A DNA stretch of 64,000 nt from Aplectana chamaeleonis (taxonomy: Eukaryota > Nematoda > Chromadorea > Rhabditida > Cosmocercidae), in the NCBI GenBank assembly GCA_029168955.1, contig JAPDOI010001814.1, positions 62,001-126,000 of the forward strand, in the 5' to 3' direction. Positions 10,965 through 21,600 of this stretch are shown here, in pieces (within the stretch, counting starts at the first letter, position 1; each line of letters starts with the position of its first letter). The notes below the pieces were generated by a model that saw nothing but the letters and a program-made list of their open reading frames with translations, was not told the origin of the DNA and searched no databases. The position numbers and the translations under genes are program-made.

Positions 10965-11745
10965 GCTCCGCAGAAAAGGTCAAGGATTTGGCGTTGCTCT
11001 TAAATGTCGTGAAATTGTTTTATTGGATTTGGCTCTCAACTCTATTTTTCAAATGTAGTGAAATTGTCGAATCGATTTGGCTGTGATGATACTATATGCA
11101 GATAACATAATCATTAAATGTAGTGAAATTGTTGCAAACGAATTTGGCTGGAGCTCTATGAATTATCACAGTCAAATCACGCGTCAGAAGGGGTTTCTCT
11201 TGGAGCGCATATTGAATCAAATGAGAACAAGAATAACTCTAGCAGAAAAACCTCATACAATGTGAACCGTGAAAGCGTTGAGGACACGAAGACATAGCAT
11301 TAGTAGCTAATAAATTGCGTTAGATTTCGTTTTCATGATTTTTATCTAATCGGTGAAGGAAGGTCTGGTACCTTAGTGGGAGCTACACTGAAAAGGCAGA
11401 ATAACATTCGAAGACCTTATTTTTAGTCTATAAGGACAAGTTTCGTTCATCGTTGGCTGAGGATTTTTGTTTTCTTTTTGTCTTTATTTGCTCACCAGAG
11501 GACCTTCTGACGCGTGATTTGACTGTGATAATTCATAGAGCTCCAGCAAAATTCGTTTACAACAATTTCACTACATTTAATGATTATGTTATCTGCATAT
11601 AGTATCATCACAGCCAAATCAATTCGACAATTTCACTACATTTGAAAAATCAAGTTGAGAGCCAAATCCAATAGAACAATTTCACGACATTTAAGAGCAA
11701 CGCCAAATCCTTGACCTTTCTGCGGAGCCCAACTTTCAGAAATCC
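10965..11745. repeat. Large inverted repeat, arms about 230 bp, loop 11193-11506
   Basis: The left arm 10965-11192 pairs with 11507-11745. Shared landmarks: TTGGGCTCCGCAGAAA, CAAGGATTTGGCG, AATGTAGTGAAATTGT and GATACTATATGCAGATAACA. Between motif blocks the arms repeat (AA)ATGTAGTGAAATTG at intervals, so each arm is itself a loose tandem repeat. The loop has no recognisable gene. Confidence 0.85.
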
Positions 11746-11885
11746 AAATTTTCAAATTCTCAGAAAATGCACATAAAATTCCAAGATTTTTACAGCAGTG
11801 AGGACCGGTTGCAGCTGGGAAGCTGCTGTGCTCGAATTTGGGATTGCTCAATTTAAAATTTAAATGTGATCTACAAATCCAAATT
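11746..11885 (+). repeat. Dispersed repeat shared with 5245-5385
   Basis: Second copy of the AAGAAAATGCA / GCAGCTGGGAAGCTG / GGGATTGCTCAAT repeat, abutting the right arm of the inverted repeat. Confidence 0.6.
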
Positions 11886-11899
11886 TTTAGAAAATGCAC

Positions 11900-13210
11900 T
11901 GAAAACTCGGCATTGGAAATGGATTATATATTTTCAGAAGGAGACGCTAGGAAAGCTAGAAGCCATCGATCTGCACGCTCTCATGTCTCTTAGTATGAGG
12001 AGGTCTCTCAACAGAGAAATGCCTCCAGCACACTTGCGATCCGCGCGTGAAGATAATTTCGCCCTTTCATCGACCTCAGGTGACGATATGAGGTGCGAAA
12101 TGTCCTATGGACAACTGCGATGGTCCTGTACGCCACAACGAACTTGTTAACAAAGTCAGTTATATATAAAGTGCTCTAATGCTAGTCAGTCATACCGCGC
12201 CCTAAATCTGTATGGTGACTTCCTCAATGTGCAACTATACCAGTTGAACCGGGTACAGAGTTCTCATTTTCCTGTCTATATTTGCGGTTTTCCGAATTTG
12301 TAATCTCACTGCAGATAGTTCCCCTCCAGCCTCAAGATCAACCAGATCAAAATGCTGTGCGCCAAGCTGCTCTTCATCAGTTAGGTTTTGTCCGCTTTCA
12401 ATTCTTAATTCTAGGACTCAAAAATTTGAATTTTCCTACCATAGTTTCTTCTCTTTTCATCATGAAGCGATTCAACCACAACGAACGATATTCGACCCAT
12501 TATTTCTTTCTACTTCTCTGAAACGTTAAGGTACAACCTTGACGGTTAAATTCTATGTATGACTGAACGAGCTAACGAAATTTCATTAATGTGTCTGAAT
12601 TCGCTATTTTTCCAATGCTAATCATGCTGTCATTTATCGGACTATCATAGAATAGGAAGCTGTGAACAGTAAATTTGGTGACAGGTAGTCATCAGATACT
12701 GAAGATACGGTGGAAGCCATTTTTGATTTAATTTTCTCGGAGCGAAAAAATCGCCTCTCTGAAAAATTTCGTCAAGCCTGTTCTAGTGCTTGAATCCGAG
12801 TATTTTTGAGATTTTAACCGAATTTTTTTGAAAGACTTATGATCAACAATAGCTGTTAGGGATGCTGCGGATTTCTTACAAATTGCCTTTCCCCAGTACT
12901 CCATATGTATCTTTTTCATATATTATGGTTTGTTCGGCTACATATACTTGATAGTCGTAGTCGACGACTGTACCACATTGACCTGACCCGTTCTTCTCCT
13001 ACCCACAGAGACTAATTACTGGTTTACGATCCTGAGTCGTTACCTGTGGATACGTTTGCGTCTAGCGGATTCCAGGGCAAACAGCGACATGAGCTGGGAC
13101 TCATAGGTCGTAACATATATTATGCTATTTCGAGCAAATAATCACGAGGTTGTTTCAACGCAGAAAAACTTCAAAACATACCTGAAAAAATCCCGCCATA
13201 ACGGGTTATT
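11900..13210. other. No gene recognised; one weak exon-like frame
   Basis: After TATATTTTCAG at about 11937 a frame runs to 12150 (KETLGKLEAIDLHALMSLSM...). It has an acceptor-like start but no partner and no recognised family. Between 12960 and 13130 another short frame (YDPESLPVDTFASSGFQGKQ) follows a CACAG but has an upstream stop. Neither is called. Confidence 0.3.
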
Positions 13211-13216
13211 GCCGTA

Positions 13217-13600
13217 CAGTACCGCGCATATTTTCTGCAAAAACGGCGTTTTGCGGAGTTTTTTGCGCGCACAAACCGCCGCTTTGTCATAACTCGCTTC
13301 AGAGTGGTCCAAAATCAATTTTGAAGATAATTCTGTATTTCCCTTAACGAGGGGATCCTAACGGTATATGGAAGTGTGAACTTTTATGGAAATTGTCAGC
13401 CTTTATTCTAGGAAAAACGAATTTTCAGCCCAATTCTTTCAATTTTTTGGATTTTCCCGTGTAAAACATGCCATGACGGTTGTGTGAATTGGAAAATAGG
13501 AAGCTCTCAGATATATTCTAACTAGGATTATACATTTCATTCTGTAGGGACATTTTTATACGCGCTTTCAGAGCCCACAATGACTGGACATCCATAACCC
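13217..13600 (+). mobile_element. Degenerate copy of the TA-flanked CAGTACCGCGC element
   Basis: Starts after TA with CAGTACCGCGCATATTTT and continues with GCGTTTTGCGGAGTTTTTTG and CTTCAGAGTGGTCCAA, matching 26570-26670. The right TIR was not found. The end is approximate. Confidence 0.6.
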
Positions 13601-13969
13601 TAATTCTTCAAAGAATTATAACTTTTGTTAAATATGCTTGCTAGGGTTTATGAAGTATTCAATGAGCTCCTACCCTCACGGAGCATCCGATCGATGACAA
13701 GGGTTTGGGACAGGGTAAAGCCGTTTCTGGAGCATCGCTCGAATCTGTTTGGGGCATACTCCATCAGATGGAAAACAACATCTATTACGTCTGCCCACAA
13801 ATTCGGTGCTGAGCGAGATACTCCATCATTAGGTTTCTGACTTTCTCATGTTGAATATTAAAGTGTTCTGATTATATTCGAACTTTCTACCTGTTTGATT
13901 GGAGACATTTCACCTCTGGGCCGCAAAAATGGACATGTGCCGAAGACTCTGCTTCTTAATTTTCTGAAT

Positions 13970-14145
13970 TTATTCGTTTATCCGGCCGAATATTCGAATA
14001 TTGGGCCGTTCGAATATTCGAATAAACGAATAATTCGAAAAATTGACTTCCGATTATTCGAATAAACGAATTATTCGAAAAATTGACTTTTGCGAATAAT
14101 TGAATCATTCGAATATTCGTTTGTTCGGCCGAATATTCATTGACA
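13970..14145. repeat. ATTCGAATA-rich satellite relic
   Basis: Dense ATTCGAATA/TTCGAAAAATTGAC repeats, a short tract related to the arrays at 24.8, 30.0 and 50 kb. Confidence 0.7.
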
Positions 14146-14149
14146 TACT

Positions 14150-14490
14150 CTATTGTATGTAGGAGTGATTTAGGGTGCTGAACAAGAATCTGGGCTCCGC
14201 TTGTCTAAATTCTGAGGTTTGTTGTAGGTGTCGGTAGGTACTTTGCCATTTTAGGTTCAAAACCTACATTAACAATTCGAAAATCGACAAATGAACATCG
14301 AATTCGTATTCAGCTTCTGAATCAAATCTGAGACGTTGTCCAAACTACCGTATACTCACCGCAATCTACCGTAAACTGTCAAAAATCGATCAACAGACCT
14401 CAGATTCGTGTTAAGCACTTCAAATAACCTCTCAGAGAAACATTTTGAGCCACATCGTCAAAAGTCTTGTTGTGCCCTCAACAACAACAA
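14150..14490 (+). repeat. Dispersed repeat shared with 60200-60560
   Basis: Shares GGGTGCTGAAC/GGGCGCTGAACC, AAAATCGA(C/A)AAATGAAC, CTACCGT..ACTCACCG and ATTCGTGTTA(A/G)GC in the same order as 60240-60520. Pieces recur near 27690-27930. Confidence 0.6.
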
Positions 14491-14568
14491 GCGAATAATG
14501 TTTTTCAACCACGGGTGCGCCAACCATGAGTAAAACCTGAATAGTGTTTCATGAATTCCAGCCCTTGA

Positions 14569-15179
14569 AGGCAGTGATCACGATAATCTTCAATTTCGAG
14601 ATTAGCTTCTAGATTGGTTGTTTGGCCCCTGGGTAGAGCTGAAATGACGAAAAAAATGGGAAAAACGCACACGTAGTGCACAAAATCCCGCTCTCCGGCC
14701 GGGAATATAATTCCAGCGATGAGCGACGCGATGCAATGTTTACCATCAGAATCGACCAAAAATCGATTTGTATGGTATGCACTATTGCTGTCGCTGGTAG
14801 CCGGAACTATGATCCCGGCCTTACACTCCGCTCCCGTACTCTCAAAGGAGCCGTTTGTTGGGAAGACTGAACCCTTCGTGAACCCGTTCTTTGGAATTCT
14901 CTACTCTCTGTTGCTCCATTCTTTACTTAGTACCCTAACTACTAACTGTTTTGCATGAAATATTCTTCAATTTTTACCTGACCCCATTTTTTCATCGGTC
15001 ACAACCACCGAGAACATGGTCATCCAACTGGAAAACGTGTTCGTGTCAGTTTGTGTCTTCGAATTATGGCGTTTTAGTGCGTTTTCGCCGTTTTCTTTCG
15101 TAATTTTGGTACGACTTGGTGGCTAACGCATTGTTTTAAGTGAGAAACTCGCGAACGAAAATCATCGTGAACTCTGTCT
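14569..15179. mobile_element. TTAA-type MITE, copy 3 (diverged flanks TTGA/TCAA)
   Basis: Ends AGGCAGTGATCACGAT ... ATCGTGAACTCTGTCT. The interior closely parallels 35129-35611 (GATAATCTTC, GAGATTAG, GGTTGTTTGGCCC, TAGAACTGAAATGACRAA). The flanks have decayed from TTAA, so this is an older copy. It lies just upstream of calpain exon 1, probably within an intron. Confidence 0.8.
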
Positions 15180-15548
15180 TCAAGGGTTTACATCTGAAAC
15201 CCTCCTGTAGACACCTACTCTTCTCGTTCACTTTGAGAGATTCACCAGAATAGCAAAGGGTGGATGGCAGACAGAAAATTAGCTGATTGCAGAAGAACCA
15301 ACCCTCTTGAAGATTTTAGCGGTAATTTTGCGTCAGACCTTTCACAGTAAAGTCGGGTATTATTAGCAGTAGCTTAGCGGCTCGCCATAGTTTCGCAGCA
15401 AATTTTCGCTGAGATCCCGGCTCGTGATAAATTTTCGGTATATTCTAGGCGAACTCTTCCAGTGTACGTGCGTAGCGAGTAATCGGTGAAGAAAAACGAC
15501 TTGACTTCCATGTCTTCTTATAGGTCTGCATTGTTTTTGAAATTTCAG

Positions 15549-15657
15549 GTTATACGGATGTTACGAGAACCTTGTTGGTGGTCACCTCTCGGATGCTTTG
15601 CAGGACGTCTCTGGAGGCGTCGCTGAAACAGTGAACGTAGCGAAATTTCTGAAAAAC
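15549..15657 (+). CDS. tra-3: Calpain exon 1 (first recognised): protease core, between Cys and His
   Basis: Acceptor ...GAAATTTCAG, donor AAC|GTAAGA. The first G completes a codon begun in an unseen upstream exon; then 36 codons give [19 protein letters not shown] and [17 protein letters not shown], the conserved calpain stretch after the AFAKLYG region. It ends in phase 0. The next exon by its best acceptor needs one leftover base, so a micro-exon or an alternative acceptor is likely. The following intron is about 17.4 kb and holds two LINEs and the 25-30 kb repeats. Confidence 0.9.
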
Positions 15658-18600
15658 GTAAGAATTTGGATCAATTGTCAAAGCTTTTCTTTGTGGCCGT
15701 AGATCCTATCTTAGAGATGTCAATGAAATTCTGTCCCCCTTTGCGAGAACGATGAGAACACAATTCTCTCGCTAATTTACACAATCTGATGGCGGCTTTT
15801 CGCAGTACCTCGTTTTGTCCGATTTTTGTCATTCAAACGAGCTAGTCGTCTTTTAGCAAAATTGGCAGCGAAGTCTTCATAGGAATCACTTTCGTAGTGT
15901 TCGTGTTTTCGAAGTATGCACTGCTTATCATAAAGATAGGACACCCCCCGACTTTGTCGGTCTCGTGTTTGTTGAACAAGATAGATCTCTTTCGTCAATA
16001 CTACTGTGATCAGAATGCAAAATAACCCTCGTATACCTCTTTCGGGTTAGATCGAATGTTTGTGCAGTATTCTAGAATAAATTTATGTTTAAAATCGCGT
16101 ATCAAAAAGATAGGACACCCCTGCTGCCGAGATGTCGTACGTTCGTGCCGTGGCAGTGTGGAGGAAAGAAGATCGCCTCCGTGCAAACCGACGTCAACCC
16201 CTCCGAGAAGAGGGTTTTTTTGTCATGGGAGAGGTGCTGGTCGGCCGCAGCTCTCCTAAGGATTCTACTACAAATGGCCGGCGTCGAGAGGAATCCAGGA
16301 CCCGCTCAGAAGTACTCATGCGCCACGTGCGGCAAGGATGTTATCAGGAGACATACCAGCGTCCAGTGCTTCGGATGCCAAAGGTGGGTGCATCTCTCCT
16401 GTTCGGGTCTCAGTTCTGTGAGGCATCACGATCCTTCATTCCGTTGTGTTCTGTGCTCTGCCCCCAGTAACTCTGATTCCTCATTTACCAACTGCCCCTC
16501 TCTATTGTGCATATTAACCTCAATGGTCTTCGTGCCAAGTTGTCTGAACTCTCTCTTTTCGCACGTGCTCACCATCCTGATATCATTATGGTTCAGGAAA
16601 CCAAGCTGTCTCCTTCCGCTAACGCTCGTCACCCTATCATTCCTGGCTACACTGCTTATCATGCTCCAAGGTCAGCTCACGGCGGAGGAGTTTCCACTTT
16701 CGTATTATCAAATCTACCCTCTCATATCATACCAAACACACCAAAGGACGGTACTCTCGAGTACCTACCTATCCATCTCCCTCTTAAAACACCTATATCT
16801 CTTTTTAATATCTATATCCCTCCTACCACGTCTTGTCCCCAATCTTATGACCCTATTCCCTCACTCAAGCAGCTGTATGACTGCTCCCTTTCACCCTCTG
16901 TTGTCTTCGCAGGCGATTTCAATGCTCATACATTCTGCTCGTCGCTTGACACTGACGCTAGAGGAGAAGACGTCGAAGAATGGGCGGAGGAGTGCGATCT
17001 GGTCATTCTCAACGATGATCAGCCGACTCGTCTCCCGGCCAACGGCCGATCCTCTAGTCCAGACATCTCTCTTGTGTCTTCTAATCTCTCCAGCGCCTGC
17101 TCTTGGTCTACCGCTACAACTCTGTCCAGTGATCATATCCCCGTTTTTGTCCATGTCGATCTCTCTAATTCTCTTGCTCCTTATTCAGGTATCCGTCAAA
17201 GGTCTTATCTTAATCTTTGCCTTGCAGACTGGCGCTTGTTCAGGGAGGTGGCACTTCGCCATGTGGATGACTACCCATGGAATGGAAACGTGCACCAGAA
17301 AGAGCGTCACTTGACGGACGCGATTCGCAAGGCAATGAAAGCCGCCATTCCGGAGGGCCGAGTTACGACCTTCTTTCCCGATGTCACCAGGGAAATCTTG
17401 GAGAAGATAAGGACAAGGGATGCAAAGAGAGTGGCAGATCACCTGGATCCGACCATCGCTGAGCTGGATAGCGAGATTAAGCGAGATCTGGACAAGCACA
17501 AGAAGGAGTGTTGGGAGAAATTCACGGAGAAGATGAATTTCAAGAGTGATGGAGCGTCAACTTGGAAAGTTCTAAAGAAGATCTCGGGCAAGAGCACCTC
17601 CACCAACTACTCTACGATCGAGTTCGAGAATGGAGTCTTCAAATCGGGAAAGGAGGCTGCAACTGCTCTCGGAAAGAATTTTTTCATAACTCAGGCTAAG
17701 AGAGGGAAACAAAATCGAGTGACTGTAAGAGAGCTCTGTAAGTTGCCACTCATGAATGAAGCAGAAGCAGTGACGCCCGCGCAGATTGAAAAGGTGGTAA
17801 AAGAGATGCGCAACTCGAAGGCTGTAGGGCCGGATGGCATTAGTCCAGCGATCTTGAAGAAACTGCCGACTGAGATTATGCCAATCCTGGCTGACGTCAT
17901 CAACACATCCTTTCGCACGTGCATCGGACCCCAAGACTGGAAAATGGCAAGCGTCGTTCCATTGCCTAAGGCAGGTAAATCACCATCGACGGCTAAGGGA
18001 TACAGGCCAATAAGTCTGTTATCACCAATCGCAAAGGTCGCTGAGAAACTGGTCGTCAAGGAGCTTGCCGAGCATAATAACAATCAGCAGCACCAGCATG
18101 GATTCCGCAAATTACACTCTACCACCACGGCGCTGCTGGAGACTGTGAGCTATGTTTTGGATGGCTTCAACGCCACCAAGCCTCAACGCAGTGTTGGAGT
18201 AGCCCTGGACCTCACGAAGGCGTTTGACACTGTCAACTTGGGCATACTGTCTGAGAAGCTATTGAGGTCCACCATCCCGCCTTGGCAGAAGCGATGGATT
18301 ACAGCACTCATCAAAGGGCGCCGAGCAAAAGTGCTGTTTCAGGGACATGTCTCTAATAGCATCCCGATCGCTGCCGGTGTCCCTCAAGGAGGAGTCATAT
18401 CGCCTGCTCTGTTCAGTCTTTACCTGGAAGATTTGCCCGCCCCCCAAGTGACATCAAAGTCGTTGCGTATGCGGATGACATCACCATCTTGTGCCGGGAC
18501 AGAGACATTAATGTAGCTGCACGCAAGATCAATAGCTACCTCATCGTTCTGAAGAACTTTCTCGATGATATGATGCTCACTGTCTCTGCCTCTAAATCAT

Positions 18601-21600
18601 CTGTATCAGTTTTCTCCACTGACCCTAAGGAACACTGCGCTCACCCCGTTGTGAATTGGGAAGACGCTCGTCTGCCTGCTGCACGTTTTCCTAAGCTGCT
18701 CGGCCTAGTATTGGATCCTTCGTTGAGGTTCCACAAGAATACTGATCAGAAACAGGCTACAGTGAAAGCAAAGCTCAACGTCCTACGAGCTCTGGGAGGA
18801 ACGTCGTGGGGAAGTAGCAAGAAGACAATTTTGACCATCTACAAGGCAATATTGCAGCCGGCGTTGGAGTACGCTGCACCGGTATGGCAGCACATGATAT
18901 CGGATTCATCGTGGACAAAGATGCAGCGAGTCCAAAATGCTGCTCTTAGGATTGCCACAGGGTGTGCTAAAAGCACCCCAGTGTCTTTACCTGGAAGATT
19001 TGCCCGTCCCCCCAAGTGACATCAAAGTCGTTGCGTATGCGGATGACATCACCATCTTGTGCCGGGACAGAGAGATTAATGTAGCTGCACGCAAGATCAA
19101 TAGCTACCTCATCGTTCTGAAGAACTTTCTCGATGATATGATGCTCACTGTCTCTGCCGCTAAATCATCTGTATCAGTTTTCTCCACTGACCCTAAGGAA
19201 CACTGCGCTCACCCCGTTGTGAATTGGGAAGACGCTCGTCTGCCTGCTGCACGTTTTCCTAAGCTGCTCGGCCTAGTATTGGATCCTTCGTTGAGGTTCC
19301 ACAAGAATACTGATCAGAAACAGGCTACAGTGAAAGCAAAGCTCAACGTCCTACGAGCTCTGGGAGGAACGTCGTGGGGAAGTAGCAAGAAGACAATTTT
19401 GACCATCTACAAGGCAATATTGCAGCCGGCGTTGGATAACGCTGCACCGGTATGGCAGCACATGATATCGGATTCATCGTGGACAAAGATGCAGCGAGTC
19501 CAAAATGCTGCTCTTAGGATTGCCACAGGGTGTGCTAAAAGCACCCCAGTGTCTTTACCTGGAAGATTTGCCCGTCCCCCCAAGTGTCATCAAAGTCGTT
19601 GCGTATGCGGATGACATCACCATCTTGTGCCGGGACAGAGAGATTAATGTAGCTGCACGCAAGATCAATAGCTACCTCATCGTTCTGAAGAACTTTCTCG
19701 ATGATATGATGCTCACTGTCTCTGCCGCTAAATCATCTGTATCAGTTTTCTCCACTGACCCTAAGGAACACTGCGCTCACCCCGTTGTGAATTGGGAAGA
19801 CGCTCGTCTGCCTGCTGCACGTTTTCCTAAGCTGCTCGGCCTAGTATTGGATCTTGCTGAAGAACATCTTCATGCTGAAGCCCGAATTCTGCCAGTTAAG
19901 GAGCACTGCCAACTCCAAGCGCAGCAACTGGTTATTAACATTGTCAAGCAGCCTGACCACCCATTAAGAAGGATCATGAATCCCGTGAGAGAGAGACATA
20001 TCAGAAGGCCTTTTGCGGATGCTCCCGAGAAAGTTAATATACAAAGATGGACGGACTCCCAACTGGATCGTCTGCGTCTTTTACGTGCGGAGCACACCAA
20101 GTTTGTCAGGGATCACTTGAGTAGGATGACCGTCAATCCCATATTGGGGGTCGCACCACCCATAGTCAGTGACACCGAGATGGAACTCGGTAGGCGGGTT
20201 AGAAGTACCCTTGCCTCGTTACGCTGCGGTCATTCCTCTATGCTGATGTCATTCTTGCATAAGATCGATCGCAGTAAGCCGGACGAGTGCCCGGACTGTG
20301 GTAGCCGTGGCCACACAACTGAACACCTATTCGAATGCCCAAAGAGGCCTACCACTCTTACAACAATGGATTTGTGGACGAATCCGGTTTCAGTCGGCCC
20401 GTTTCTTGAACCTTTGACAAAAACCTTCCTGCGGCTGCAAAGAAGAAGAAGAAGAAGACACCCCTTGGGTAAATCGGATTTCTCCTTCGATAAAATTGTG
20501 TCATCATAAATCTAATGGCCGAGAGGCCTTCCTCGCACCTTTACTGCAACAAATGCTCGATTTCGTATACTTTCGACCAAACTGACCTGCCTTTTCAAGT
20601 CGATCTAGCTCCATTTATCGGTTATGGCCTGTTGGGGCGCAGAAATCGAGAGAAATCGCCGCCCACTGGCTCAGACCCGACGAGCTAGAATATCCCAAAT
20701 ACTTTGTCGCCCGAAAACTTGGGGGAAATGAAAGTAGGTATTACTCTGATATCTTCCTGTACTCACGGGAGATCACCCGACGGCTGGCGAACGCAAGCCA
20801 TAGACGTCCTTGACGAGCAAATGCTCTGACAGAGTACAGGAGATCGAGTACAGTTACGGAGCTTCAGGAGCGAAAGATATTTTGGCATTGGGGCGCGTTT
20901 TCCTACCCGTACCATTTTCTCGATCACTATCGCGCCGTTTTTATCGATTCGAAGATGGACGACAGAAGCATTGCAGTCTTCAGAAAATGCATGCTCGTGT
21001 TGAGGAAAAGACCAGTTCAGAGGTATTAGGTCTACTGGACGGCAAAGGCATTTGATTTTGCCAAATGTGAATTGTCTGTGGAAATGCCGGGAGGAAAAAG
21101 AATGCTTCTGAGCTCGTGAGAGCTCGCGATTTTTTGGGCTCTAAAACTTGGGGTTAAACTCAAATTGGAAATTTGACTTTGTGTGTACGATAGACTTCTT
21201 CCCTGCCAAAATCATAACTCTCCTGATTTTGGAAGGGGAGGGAGACCCCGGGTTGGTGCAAAGTTTGTTCGCTGTGAAAATGATGGCGCGGACAAGTTCC
21301 GATGCAACCGAGGAAAATCGGTTCAACCAAGAACACTGAAAACAACACTTCTCATTTACAAACTTGTCATAGTTACCGTATGTTGTGAGACATACGAGCT
21401 GGATACGAGATGCTCAACCTACGCGTGGTGGATCTGTGGAGTCGACTATCAAGATCAAGAAGACTCATCAAACGAGTGTCAACAACTCCACGAGGAGTTT
21501 TTTCTGTGTGGGAAGTGTAAATGGCTGGCTTCTACACTCCTTCGTATTCTACTGTTACGAGCTGGCATTGAGAAGAATCCTGGACCGCGAAACAAGACTC

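Noticed and set aside
13625..13840. 71-codon frame VYEVFNELLPSRSIRSMTRV
   Set aside because: No recognised family, no convincing splice context on the donor side.
15936..16122. Direct repeat AAAGATAGGACACCCC on both sides of 155 bp, as a possible element with its target duplication
   Set aside because: Both copies of repeat X contain similar paired motifs, so this is an internal feature of repeat X rather than a fresh insertion.
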